Shown here piece after piece: positions 42,759 to 50,908 of a DNA stretch of 51,596 nucleotides. The stretch covers positions 21,174-72,769 of the forward strand of contig NZ_MQTQ01000072.1 in the NCBI RefSeq assembly GCF_020532805.1, in the 5' to 3' direction. The notes beneath the pieces are model-generated. The model was not told the DNA's origin and searched no databases. It saw only the letters and a list, made by a program, of their open reading frames with translations. Origin of the DNA: Arthrobacter sp. SO5. GTDB lineage: Bacteria > Actinomycetota > Actinomycetes > Actinomycetales > Micrococcaceae. Every line of letters begins with the position of its first letter. The first letter of the stretch is position 1. Position numbers and translations under genes: made by a program.

Positions 42759-44114
42759 GTGGACTTCATCGAGGACCTCCGGCTCGTCGACGGGCCGGTT
42801 TTATGGATTGCCTGGGCCGCCGGCGCGGCCGGCCTGGCGTACCTCCTTTGGCAGGCCCTGGGATCCCGCACACCCGGCCGAGGCGCGGCCGCCTGGCTGG
42901 AAGCCCTGCTCCCCGTCCTGTCAGCGGTCCTGCTGGCCGCCGCCATCGTGGCCGGCGTGCACTGGCTGCTGATCTACGTGTACTCCGTTTTCCCCGAAGA
43001 GCTTCCGGGCGAGGTCCTGGCGTGGTCCGTTGCCGCCGTCGCTGCCCTCCTGCTGTGGTTGGCCCGCCTGTGGGCGGCCTGGCGCCGGAAGGCTGCGCGG
43101 CGCTGGAGGACCACTGCCGTCGCAACCGCAGCCCTGCTGGGGGCGGTCCTGTTGTCCGGTGTGCAGATCAACGCCTATTTCGGCCTGAACCACACGGTGA
43201 GCGATCTGACGGGGACCGCCGTCGCGCGGATCCAGCCGCTGGAGGAGGGCCTGAAGCGGTCCTCCAGTGACCCCGCCGGCGTCGGCCTGTCCGCGTGGCA
43301 GGCACCAGGTGGTCTGCCCGACGGCGGCGAGCTCCGGCGGGCGTCCATCCCCGGCACGGTCTCCGGATTCCAGAGCCGTGAAGCGTACATCTATCTGCCG
43401 CCGGCCTACCTGGGCTCGCCGAGACCCGCGCTGCCCGTCCTTGTCCTCTTCTCGGGGCAGCCGGGCGCCCCGGCCGACTGGCTCACCGGAGGCGCCCTCC
43501 GGAGCCGGCTGGACCGATTCGCCGCCGCGCACCATGGGGTGGCACCCGTCGTGATCGTGGTGGATCCGAACGGGACGCCGGCGGGCAATACCCTCTGCAT
43601 GGACAGCCGCATCGCCCAGGCCGATACCTTCCTCTCCCAGGACGTGCCTGCGTGGATCAGCCGGACCCTCGATGTGGACCCGGACCATAGCCAGTGGGCT
43701 GCCGGCGGCTTCTCCTTCGGAGCCACGTGCGCCATGCAGATGGTGACCCGGCACCCGGAGGTCTACAGCTCGGCCCTGGCCTTTTCCAGCGAGAAGGAGC
43801 CGGCCCTTGCCAAGGAACGCGACAAGACCGTGGCTGCCTCCTTCGGCGGGGACGCCGACGCGTTCGACCGGCAGACGCCGCTGCGCTTGATGAAGGAGCG
43901 CAATTACCGCGGGCACGCCATCTTCTTCGGCGCCGGCGTCCGTGATCCTGAATTCATCGGGTACATGGACCTGCTGTCCGGGGCCGCGCGGACGGCCGGT
44001 TTCGACGTGAAGGCCCTCGGCATTCCCAACGCCGGCCACTCCTGGGAAACCGCGTCCAAGGGGCTTCCTGCGGGCCTCGATTTCCTGGCCGCCCGTTGGG
44101 GGATCCAGCCATGA
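42759..44114 (+). CDS. Membrane-anchored alpha/beta-hydrolase esterase
   Basis: A 451-residue protein starting at GTG five bases after the DUF2550 stop. The first about 145 residues contain four hydrophobic segments (LWIAWAAGAAGLAYLLW..., LLPVLSAVLLAAAIVAGVHWLL..., VLAWSVAAVAALLLWLARLW, TAVATAALLGAVLLSGV). The remainder is an esterase-D/mycolyltransferase-type domain with AYIYLPPAYLG and the nucleophile elbow GFSFG (Ser319), plus a C-terminal GHSWE histidine. It is predicted to face the outside. The stop overlaps the start of the MprF-like gene by four bases. Known operons in other bacteria pair aminoacyl-phosphatidylglycerol synthases with extracytoplasmic hydrolases, so a deacylating role is inferred; lipid or glycan esterase is the alternative. 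Confidence 0.85.
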   Translation: MDFIEDLRLVDGPVLWIAWAAGAAGLAYLLWQALGSRTPGRGAAAWLEALLPVLSAVLLAAAIVAGVHWLLIYVYSVFPEELPGEVLAWSVAAVAALLLWLARLWAAWRRKAARRWRTTAVATAALLGAVLLSGVQINAYFGLNHTVSDLTGTAVARIQPLEEGLKRSSSDPAGVGLSAWQAPGGLPDGGELRRASIPGTVSGFQSREAYIYLPPAYLGSPRPALPVLVLFSGQPGAPADWLTGGALRSRLDRFAAAHHGVAPVVIVVDPNGTPAGNTLCMDSRIAQADTFLSQDVPAWISRTLDVDPDHSQWAAGGFSFGATCAMQMVTRHPEVYSSALAFSSEKEPALAKERDKTVAASFGGDADAFDRQTPLRLMKERNYRGHAIFFGAGVRDPEFIGYMDLLSGAARTAGFDVKALGIPNAGHSWETASKGLPAGLDFLAARWGIQP

Positions 44115-46693
44115 GCACGTCGCGGGCGGCGGACGCGGTGCGGGGGACGGACGTGACGTCCCTGCGGGGCATGGGGCTGGAGGGACTGCGCGGAGTGCTG
44201 GAGCATTTCCGGGCGATACCTTTTACTCTCACGGTCCTGGCCGCCTTGCTCATCACCGGTGCGGCCACCGGGAGTTTCCTGTCCGGTCCGCCGGAGTCCC
44301 TGCTCGATGTCGCCTCGGTCAGCCTCCCGGGCCTGAAGGCGGGTCACTGGTGGTCCCTGGTCACTTCGCTGTTCTTCGCGACCAACCCCCTCGCGTACCT
44401 GGCGGCTTCCCTGATGATCCTGCTGCTTCTCGGTGTTGCCGAGCGGCAGCTGGGCACGGGACGCACAGCAGTGTTCTTGGTGGCCGGCCAGTTTGCCGCG
44501 GTGACGCTGTTCCTGCTCGTGACCCAGCTGGCCCGCACTTCCGGGGACGGCTGGCTCGGGCGCATGGTGGACGCCCGGCTGATCGGCCCGTACGCCGCGG
44601 TACTCGCCGTTTCGCTCGCCTCCAGCGCGCTGCTGCCCACGCTGTGGCAGCGGCGGCTGCGGACCGGCCTCGTCTCTGCCTCGCTCCTGCTGGTGCTGTA
44701 CATCGGCCACGCCGAGACGGTGGTGGGCCTGGCCGGGGCCGTGGCGGGTCTCGCCGCCGGCTGGTGGATCCAGGGCGACAAGGGAACGCTCCACCGCCAC
44801 CGCTCCACAGGCCGGGAAACCCGCAACCTGCTGGCCCTCACGGTGGCCATTTTCGCCGTCGGGCCCATCCTCACCGCCATGGTCAGTACCCCCACGGGCC
44901 CGCTGGCTCTGTTGCGGGACGTCGTCCTGAACCCGCTGCCCACGCTGAGCCAGCTCGAGCAGAACTGCGGGGGCACCATTGATGTCACGTGCCTTGAAGC
45001 AGGCAGGGCCGGTTTCGCGGGTCCCCTGGGCCTGGCCCTGGCCGTGGTGCCCGTGGTGCTGCTGCTCATTTGTGCCGACGGAATGCGGCACGGGCGCAGG
45101 CTGGCCCTGCGGATCGCCATCATTGTCCAGCTTGCCGTGACCGCCATGGCCGCCGTCTACCTGGCGCTCGTTGCCCTCATTCCGCACTACCCCGGCCGGC
45201 CGCGCGTCGGGGTCATGGGGTCCGGATTCGTCCACGTGCTGCCGCTCGTGGTTGTCCCGCTGGTGCTCGTGCTGCTGCTGGCGGTGAACCGGCGGCAGTT
45301 CCGCGTCGAGACCACACCGCGGGCACGCGGCATCCTTGGCGTGGTGGTCGGCGGAACCGGGCTGGTGCTGGCCTCCGCCTACACCGCAGCGTGGCTGGCA
45401 GCCGGCGGGATGGACCGCGACGGCGGGATCCTGGGCCTCGCCGCCGAGCTGGCACGGCAGTACCTCCCGCTGCCGATCCCCAGCTCGTTTGGCCGTTTCT
45501 TCCAGAACCGCGACCCCGTCGAGGCCTTCCTCTTTGCCTACTCCGGCATCATTTTCTGGATTGTGGCGCTGGCGGCCGTCTGGCTGGTCCTGCAGCGCCG
45601 GCTTCACCGCACCGACGCGGCCGCGGGGGACCGCGATGTTGCCCGCGGCCTGATCCGCCAGGGCGGCGACTCGCTGTCCTGGATGGCACTGTGGGAACCC
45701 AACAAGTACTGGTTCAGCGCCGACGCACGCGGCGGCGTTGCCTACCAGCAGCACGGCAACGTGGCCCTCACCCTCGCCGGCCCGTTCGGCCCGGCGGAAA
45801 CCCGCGCGGACACCGCGGCGGGCTTCATGCGCTATTGCGCAGAACACGCCCTGATACCGTGCTTCTATTCGTGCACGGACGAGCTCTGGCCGATGCTGCG
45901 CTCGCGCGGCTTCCAGCGGGTGGCCGTGGCACAGGAGACCCGGCTGGCTGTGCGCTCGCTCGAATTCAAGGGCAAGGAGTGGCAGAACGTCCGCACCGCC
46001 TTGAACCGGGCGGAAAAGTCCGGGGTGCAGGCGGTGTGGGCCCGCTACGGTGACCTGGCGCCCGCCCTGCGGGCCCAGCTGAACGAGGTCTCCGAAGAAT
46101 GGGCCGCCCGGAAGTCCGTCCCGGAAATGGGATTCACCCTCGGCGGAATCGATGAACTGGCGGACGAGGAAGTGCTCTGCTGCCTTGCCGTGGACGTCGA
46201 GGGCCGGGTGCAGGGCGTCACCAGCTGGCTGCCGGTCTTCGACGGCGGCCGGCTTGTCAGCTGGACCCTGGACTTCATGCGCCGCCGGGGGGACGCCTTC
46301 CCCGGCGTCATGGAATTCCTGATCGCCTCCGCCGTGCGGGAGCTGCGGAGCACCGTGGAAGTCATCTCCCTCTCCGGATCGCCGCTGGCCAAGGACGCGG
46401 GCCGGGGCGCTGCCCCGGAGGCCGGCAACGGCGATGCGGGTGCGGACAAGGAGGCCGGCCAGGAAGGGCTGGCGGGCATCCTCGACGTCGTCGGCCGGGC
46501 GCTGGAGCCCGTCTACGGGTTCCGTTCACTGGCCACCTTCAAATCCCGCTTCAAGCCCGATTACCGCACGCTCTATCTCTACTACCAGGATCCCCTGCAA
46601 CTTCCCGCAATGGGCCGGGCCCTGAGCCGGGCCTATCTCCCCGGACTGTCGGTGCGGCAGAGTGCCCGCCTGCTCCGGACCCTCGTGCGGTAA
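44111..46693 (+). CDS. MprF-like aminoacyl-lipid synthase (DUF2156) with rhomboid-like membrane domain
   Basis: An 860-residue protein from the ATG at 44111. About residues 25-240 are six hydrophobic segments resembling a rhomboid fold (ITGAATGSFL..., AGHWWSLVTSLFF, GHAETVVGLAGAVAGLAAGWW). The GxSG serine of active rhomboids is not present (GPYAAVL at the matching place), so it looks catalytically inactive. Another membrane region spans about 255-500, and residues about 510-860 are a DUF2156 acyltransferase domain with LEFKGKEWQNVRTALNRAEKSG and VISLSGSPLA. DUF2156 in MprF transfers amino acids from aminoacyl-tRNA to phosphatidylglycerol or diacylglycerol. A low-complexity loop (about 763-790) interrupts the domain. 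It overlaps the esterase gene. Confidence 0.85.
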   Translation: MSTSRAADAVRGTDVTSLRGMGLEGLRGVLEHFRAIPFTLTVLAALLITGAATGSFLSGPPESLLDVASVSLPGLKAGHWWSLVTSLFFATNPLAYLAASLMILLLLGVAERQLGTGRTAVFLVAGQFAAVTLFLLVTQLARTSGDGWLGRMVDARLIGPYAAVLAVSLASSALLPTLWQRRLRTGLVSASLLLVLYIGHAETVVGLAGAVAGLAAGWWIQGDKGTLHRHRSTGRETRNLLALTVAIFAVGPILTAMVSTPTGPLALLRDVVLNPLPTLSQLEQNCGGTIDVTCLEAGRAGFAGPLGLALAVVPVVLLLICADGMRHGRRLALRIAIIVQLAVTAMAAVYLALVALIPHYPGRPRVGVMGSGFVHVLPLVVVPLVLVLLLAVNRRQFRVETTPRARGILGVVVGGTGLVLASAYTAAWLAAGGMDRDGGILGLAAELARQYLPLPIPSSFGRFFQNRDPVEAFLFAYSGIIFWIVALAAVWLVLQRRLHRTDAAAGDRDVARGLIRQGGDSLSWMALWEPNKYWFSADARGGVAYQQHGNVALTLAGPFGPAETRADTAAGFMRYCAEHALIPCFYSCTDELWPMLRSRGFQRVAVAQETRLAVRSLEFKGKEWQNVRTALNRAEKSGVQAVWARYGDLAPALRAQLNEVSEEWAARKSVPEMGFTLGGIDELADEEVLCCLAVDVEGRVQGVTSWLPVFDGGRLVSWTLDFMRRRGDAFPGVMEFLIASAVRELRSTVEVISLSGSPLAKDAGRGAAPEAGNGDAGADKEAGQEGLAGILDVVGRALEPVYGFRSLATFKSRFKPDYRTLYLYYQDPLQLPAMGRALSRAYLPGLSVRQSARLLRTLVR

Positions 46694-46796
46694 TTGTGCC
46701 GGTGCCGGTCAATTCCCGGGCCGCAGAGTATCTCCTTGCGGCGGCCAACAATGCAACGGCGAAGAATACGCACGGGCGGAACAACAATGCACGAAA

Positions 46797-46830
46797 AAAT
46801 GGTCCCCGGCACTAATGCCGGGGACCATTT
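46797..46830 (-). terminator. Strong terminator of the cold-shock gene
   Basis: A perfect 15-bp stem (46797-46811 with 46816-46830) and a CTAA/TTAG 4-base loop begins 41 bases after the csp stop. On the minus strand the stem is followed by a run of T residues (TTTTTTCG). On the plus strand it can also receive transcription from the MprF-like gene. Confidence 0.88.
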
Positions 46831-46870
46831 CTTGAGCGGGAGCCGCCGAAGGCAGCGCCGCTGCGGGGTA

Positions 46871-47074
46871 CTAGACCAGCGTCACGCCGGTCGCCTGGGG
46901 GCCCTTGGCGCCCTGACCGATCTCGAACTGAACGCGCGCGTTCTCGTCGAGGGTCTTGAAGCCACCGGTCTGGATCTCCGAGTAGTGAACGAAGACATCG
47001 CCATCGGCGTCGTCCGGGGTGATGAAGCCGAAGCCCTTTTCAGCGTTGAACCATTTGACAGTTCCCTGAGCCAT
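46871..47074 (-). CDS. CspA-family cold-shock protein
   Basis: A 67-residue protein from the ATG at 47072-47074 preceded by GAGGAGAAA; the longer frame start at 47113 is discarded. The sequence [34 protein letters not shown] contains RNP1 (KGFGFI, 13-18) and RNP2 (VFVHY, 27-31) of the cold-shock domain. It binds single-stranded RNA/DNA as a chaperone. The leader is unusually long (the putative promoter is some 170-200 bases upstream) and the terminator is very strong, both typical of csp genes. It converges on the MprF-like gene. Confidence 0.95.
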   Translation of the reverse strand: MAQGTVKWFNAEKGFGFITPDDADGDVFVHYSEIQTGGFKTLDENARVQFEIGQGAKGPQATGVTLV

Positions 47075-47242
47075 GAATTTCTCCTCATTGTGGATCTTGT
47101 TTAAGTCCGGCACACTTCGTGCCGTCCTTGGTCACTCTGCGAGAAGAACCCTGGCGTGGGACCGGATCAACCGGGCTTTGGCGGCAGGCGCTTCACGCTC
47201 GCAACATGTCTTGCGAGCATGAAAAACACCTACACAAAGACT

Positions 47243-47272
47243 TGTATAAGAGTTTCATGTCAGTTGCGTCAG
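47243..47272 (-). promoter_or_regulatory. Possible csp promoter
   Basis: On the minus strand CTGACG (47267-47272) and TATACA (47243-47248) are separated by 18 bases, a fair sigma70-like promoter. It would give a csp leader of about 160 bases. The remaining sequence up to the nucS stop at 47428 (about 150 bases) holds only the small tandem repeat listed separately. Confidence 0.4.
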
Positions 47273-47369
47273 GTCAACGGGCCGGGCACAGAATTCCGTA
47301 AATTTCGTCCAAAGAATGCATGAACCCTCGCCGCTGCCCATTACCGGCCACGCAGAATGCCATAAAAGC

Positions 47370-47398
47370 GGCCATATAACCGGCCATATAACCGGCCA
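47370..47398. repeat. 12-bp tandem repeat upstream of csp
   Basis: The unit GGCCATATAACC is at 47370-47381 and 47382-47393, with a further partial GGCCA copy. It is AT-richer than its surroundings. It lies between the nucS stop and the csp promoter; no function is evident. Confidence 0.75.
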
Positions 47399-47427
47399 GG
47401 CAATAGGGGCTGATCGCGGGCAATTGC

Positions 47428-48123
47428 CTAGAAAAGCCGGGACTCGCTGTCGTCAACCCCGCGCATGGCGTCATAGTCCAGGGTGATGCAGTCGATCCCG
47501 CGGTCGTTGGCGAGGACCTTGGCCTGGGGTTTGATCTGCTGGGCGGCGAAGATGCCGCGCACCGGAGCCAGCAGGGGGTCCCGGTTGAGCAGCTCAAGGT
47601 AGCGGGTGAGCTGTTCGACGCCGTCGATGTCGCCCCGGCGTTTGAGCTCGATGGCGACGGTTGCGCCGTTGGCGTCCCGGGCCAGGATGTCCACGGGGCC
47701 GATCGCCGTGAAGTATTCGCGGCGGATGAGCGAGAAACCGGTGCCGAGGAGCGCGATCTGGTCCGCCAGCAGCCGCTGCAGGTCCGCCTCCACGCCGTCC
47801 TTGATCAAACCCGGGTCCTGGCCCAGCTCATGGGACGTGTCGTGCAGCTGCTCATGGATGTTGATGATCAGGCGGTCATCGGTCTTGGCGGACTGGACCG
47901 TCCATTGCTCGACGACGCCGAGTTCAACGTCCACCTCCTCCGGCGTGGAGACACGCAGGGACGCCGGGGGGCTCATCCAGTTCAGCGGCTTGTAGGATCC
48001 GCCGTCCGAATGGACCAGGACGGAGCCGTCGGCCTTGACTAACAGGAGCCGGGTGGCGAGGGGGAGATGGGCTTTGAGCCGGCCGACATAATCAACGGAG
48101 CAACGGGCTATGACTAAACGCAC
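47428..48123 (-). CDS. nucS: NucS/EndoMS mismatch-specific endonuclease
   Basis: A 231-residue protein starting at a GTG (48121-48123) with [21 protein letters not shown], the hallmark NucS opening; a longer upstream frame is Pro/Arg-rich shadow. The N-terminal part (about 1-105) is the DNA-binding/dimerisation region. The nuclease core carries Glu112, Asp145 in [10 protein letters not shown], and Glu159/Lys161 in the AIELKRR motif. NucS/EndoMS cuts double strands at mismatched bases and is the main post-replicative mismatch-repair factor of Actinobacteria lacking MutS/MutL. It diverges from the small zinc-ribbon-like gene (59 bases apart). Confidence 0.96.
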   Translation of the reverse strand: MRLVIARCSVDYVGRLKAHLPLATRLLLVKADGSVLVHSDGGSYKPLNWMSPPASLRVSTPEEVDVELGVVEQWTVQSAKTDDRLIINIHEQLHDTSHELGQDPGLIKDGVEADLQRLLADQIALLGTGFSLIRREYFTAIGPVDILARDANGATVAIELKRRGDIDGVEQLTRYLELLNRDPLLAPVRGIFAAQQIKPQAKVLANDRGIDCITLDYDAMRGVDDSESRLF

Positions 48124-48182
48124 CTGGTCCACACTACCGTCTGGCGGGGGAGCAGGCACCCGGACTGGGGCAGAATGGAGGC

Positions 48183-48548
48183 ATGCCCCGTTCCAACCGC
48201 CCCCGCCGAACCGTTGCCGGAAAAGCCGGGAAGCCGGGAAAAGCCGGGAAACCCGCGAAGCCCGGGGCCAGGGGCGGCCCCGGGCCGGAACTGGACCTGG
48301 AACGGGCGCGCTCGGGCTTTGCCCGCCGGGAGAGCGCACCGGACGGCGAATGGATGGTCCGCCCCATCACGGCTGGCAGGGCCGAGAAGTCCTACATCTG
48401 CCCGGGCTGTTCCACCGCGGTGTTGCCGGGCGTGGCGCACCTGGTGGTCTGGTCCGAGGACCATCTTTTCGGTGCCGCCGCCGGCCTCGCGGAACGGCGG
48501 CACTGGCATTCCAACTGCTGGACGTCCCGCAGCTACCGGTACCGCTAA
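48183..48548 (+). CDS. Small basic protein with zinc-ribbon-like motif, unknown function
   Basis: A 121-residue protein with a very basic, low-complexity N-terminus ([15 protein letters not shown]) and a conserved-looking C-terminal half. Possible metal ligands are CPGC at about residues 73-76 ([11 protein letters not shown]), a later His in GVAHLVV, and HSNC near the C-terminus (about 110-113). Similar proteins next to nucS occur in Actinobacteria as I recall, but no function is known. It starts 59 bases from the nucS start in the opposite direction, so a shared regulatory region and a link with DNA repair are possible. The antisense frames are shadows. Confidence 0.72.
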   Translation: MPRSNRPRRTVAGKAGKPGKAGKPAKPGARGGPGPELDLERARSGFARRESAPDGEWMVRPITAGRAEKSYICPGCSTAVLPGVAHLVVWSEDHLFGAAAGLAERRHWHSNCWTSRSYRYR

Positions 48549-48583
48549 CCGGTTCGGGGACCGCTTTCGCTAAGCTGGACAGC

Positions 48584-49390
48584 ATGACTTTTGACCCGGC
48601 GTCGTATGTGTTCCGCCAGCCTTCAGAGCCCACCGCAATCCGTGCGTCCACCGTGCTCCCGGCACACCGCGAAAACGTCGAGCTCAAAACCGCGGACGGG
48701 CACAGGCTGGTCGGTGAACTGGCGCTCCCGGCGTCCGGTGCGGTGAAGGCGACCCTCATCACGCTGCATCCGCTGCCGACGCACGGCGGCTTCATGGACT
48801 CCCACGTCTACCGCAAGGCCTCGTACCGGCTGCCCGCGCTGGCGGGCATCGCCGTCCTCCGGTTCAACACCCGTGGCACGGGATCGCCCCGCGGAACCAG
48901 CGACGGCTCTTTCGAGGAGGGCATCGGGGAACGCCTGGACGTCGAGGCGGCCGTGAAGTTCGCCGTCGACCGCGGCCTGCCGAACCGCTGGCTGGTGGGC
49001 TGGTCCTTCGGCACCGAACTGGCGCTTATGTACGGGGCCTCGGAGCCGGTGGCGTCCGAGGTCGAGGGCGCGATCCTGCTGTCGCCCCCGCTGCACCGCG
49101 CCACCGACGTGCACCTGTCGGAGTGGGCAGCGTCGGGCAAGCCGCTGAAGGTGCTGGTGCCCGAACACGATGACTACCTGCAACCGGCAGCAGCCGCGGA
49201 ACGGTTCAGCACCGTCCCCCAGGCCCGCGTCGTGGGGGTCGACGGTGCCAAGCACCTGTGGGTGGGGGAGAAGTATGCCGGCCGGGTGCTCAACGAGATT
49301 GTGGCGGAAGTGCTCCCCGCCGGCACCGCGGGAACGGCGACGGCCTTGCCGCAGGAGTGGGACGGGCCGGTGGCCACAGCGCACGCCTGA
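48584..49390 (+). CDS. Alpha/beta hydrolase
   Basis: A 268-residue protein from the ATG at 48584, downstream of the small zinc-ribbon-like gene by 35 bases. The start MTFDPASYVFRQPSEPTAIR is followed by an alpha/beta-hydrolase fold: LITLHPLPTHGGFMDSHVYRK, AVLRFNTRGTGSPRGTSDG with the oxyanion area, and the nucleophile GWSFGTEL (Ser141), then a PLKVLVPEHDDYLQPAAAAERF Asp region and a GAKHLW histidine. The catalytic triad therefore appears intact. Family members are serine hydrolases or peptidases of unknown substrate. The protein lacks a signal peptide. Confidence 0.85.
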   Translation: MTFDPASYVFRQPSEPTAIRASTVLPAHRENVELKTADGHRLVGELALPASGAVKATLITLHPLPTHGGFMDSHVYRKASYRLPALAGIAVLRFNTRGTGSPRGTSDGSFEEGIGERLDVEAAVKFAVDRGLPNRWLVGWSFGTELALMYGASEPVASEVEGAILLSPPLHRATDVHLSEWAASGKPLKVLVPEHDDYLQPAAAAERFSTVPQARVVGVDGAKHLWVGEKYAGRVLNEIVAEVLPAGTAGTATALPQEWDGPVATAHA

Positions 49391-49401
49391 GGGCGGAACG
49401 C

Positions 49402-50697
49402 CTAGTGCCTGTCCTGGCGCACGATGAAGATTTCCCTGACCAGCAGCATGATGGCCGCGGCCGTGGGGATGGCGATGAGTGCGCCCAGCACCCCGAGCAG
49501 GCTCCCGCCGGCGATGACCGAGATGACGGCGACGGCGCCAGGCACCGCGACGGCCCTCTGCATGATGCGCGGCGAGACGAAGTAGGCCTCGAACTGCAGG
49601 TACGCGAAGTAGCAGATCGCGTAGACCAGGGCCGTCTGCCAGCCGGCGGTCAGGGCGATCAGCGTCACAATGACGCCGGCGATCAGGCCGCCGACGAGGG
49701 GAATGAACGCCAGCAGGGCCACCACGAACGCGAGCAGCACCGCAAAGGGAACGCCGGCGATCGACATCACGATGAAGGCATAGGTGGCGTTCAGCACGGC
49801 TACGACGGCCTGGCCGATCACATAGTTGCCGACCGAACCCGTGATCTCCTCGGAGAGCGCCTCGACCCGGGCGCGGCGGGACCGCGGCGCCAGACGGTAG
49901 GCCCACCTCTTCATGGCAGGCAGGGCCGAGAGGAAATAGAGGCTGAGGACCAGCACGATCAGGGCCCCGAACAGGCCGTTCGCCACGGTGGTGCCGAAGC
50001 CCAGGACGCCGCCGAAGATGCCGCCCATCGCTTCGGGGTTGTTGACGAATTTCGCGAGTTCCTGGCTGATGCGTTCCCGCACGCCGAACTGGTCGTCAAT
50101 GCTGTGGAAAAAGTCCGAGTTGATGAACTCGGAGACCCATTGCGGCGCTTCCTGCACGATCTGGGTGACCTGCTGGACGATGGTCGGGATCAGCGTGGCA
50201 AAGAACGCGGCCACGGCCAGGGCCAGCGCCGAGACGGCCACCGCGATGCCGGCGGCGCGGGGGAGGTTCTTCCCCTCCAGCCAGCGCACCACAGGGTCCA
50301 GTCCCAGGGCGATGAAGAGTGCCGCCACAATCCACAGCAGCAGCTGGGTGGTATTGGAGCCGATCCAGTAAACGAGCAGCGCTATTCCGACGCCCACGGT
50401 CCCCATGAAGCCGACGTAGAGCGGGTGCTGGGAGGACATCCTGGGCCCGGGGCTGCCGAATCGGGTGGCGGCCTCGGCCTCCGGCGTTTCGTCGTCATCC
50501 TGCACGGGGGGCATCTCGAAACGGCGCCGGGGCTGGGCGCCCGGGAGGGGCTGGCGCAAACGGTGCGCCATCGAATTCAGGAGCCCGGCCAGGGCCGCCC
50601 GGCGGCTGGATACGGGCGCCTGCGGACCGCGTTCCTTGGTACCGGATTCCTGGCGATCTTCCTGTCCGGCGGGGGACGAATCCGTGTCTTCAGTCAC
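49402..50697 (-). CDS. AI-2E-family transporter (membrane permease)
   Basis: A 431-residue protein from a GTG (50695-50697); a longer frame to 50934 would cross the divergent promoter region and has shadow-like sequence. An N-terminal cytoplasmic Pro/Arg/Asp-rich tail (about 100 residues) precedes about seven or eight transmembrane segments, including GTVGVGIALLVYWIGSNTTQLLLWIVAALFIALGLDPVV, VAVSALALAVAAFFATLIPTIV, VLLAFVVALLAFIPLVGGLIAGVIV and AVISVIAGGSLLGVLGALIAIPTAAAIMLLV. The domain is the AI-2E transporter (PerM/UPF0118) family, with roles in solute efflux or sodium transport known only for some members. Its stop is 11 bases from the hydrolase stop (convergent). Confidence 0.87.
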   Translation of the reverse strand: MTEDTDSSPAGQEDRQESGTKERGPQAPVSSRRAALAGLLNSMAHRLRQPLPGAQPRRRFEMPPVQDDDETPEAEAATRFGSPGPRMSSQHPLYVGFMGTVGVGIALLVYWIGSNTTQLLLWIVAALFIALGLDPVVRWLEGKNLPRAAGIAVAVSALALAVAAFFATLIPTIVQQVTQIVQEAPQWVSEFINSDFFHSIDDQFGVRERISQELAKFVNNPEAMGGIFGGVLGFGTTVANGLFGALIVLVLSLYFLSALPAMKRWAYRLAPRSRRARVEALSEEITGSVGNYVIGQAVVAVLNATYAFIVMSIAGVPFAVLLAFVVALLAFIPLVGGLIAGVIVTLIALTAGWQTALVYAICYFAYLQFEAYFVSPRIMQRAVAVPGAVAVISVIAGGSLLGVLGALIAIPTAAAIMLLVREIFIVRQDRH

Positions 50698-50835
50698 TGC
50701 GTTCAAAGCCCTTGCCTCTGGTGTGCCCCCGCGGAGCCGCGGCCGCGGCCCGGGTGTGATGATCACCGCAAACACTATCAGCAGGCTTGCCGGCGCGCGG
50801 TTCACCCGCGGTTCGGCGGTCCGCGGGAGTCCCGC

Positions 50836-50887
50836 CAGGGGGTTGACAAACCCCCTGATCTGACTCCGCGGTAACAAAACCGTTACC
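50836..50887. promoter_or_regulatory. Divergent promoter/operator region with two palindromic structures
   Basis: Two inverted structures are visible. CAGGGGGTT (50836-50844) pairs with AACCCCCTG (50849-50857) around a 4-base loop, and a TTGACA hexamer (50843-50848) straddles the loop. GGTAAC (50870-50875) pairs with GTTACC (50882-50887) six bases apart. The region separates the starts of the AI-2E transporter and the membrane protein at 50909. Both structures could be operators, but no -10 was confidently assigned. Confidence 0.45.
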
Positions 50888-50908
50888 ATTAAGGCTACGT
50901 GTCCGCTG

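Noticed and set aside
47274..47387. Small minus-strand frame of 37 residues (MAGYMAAFMA...) between nucS and csp
   Set aside because: No ribosome-binding site, its start lies in the 12-bp tandem repeat, and it ends inside the csp promoter region; coding is unsupported.
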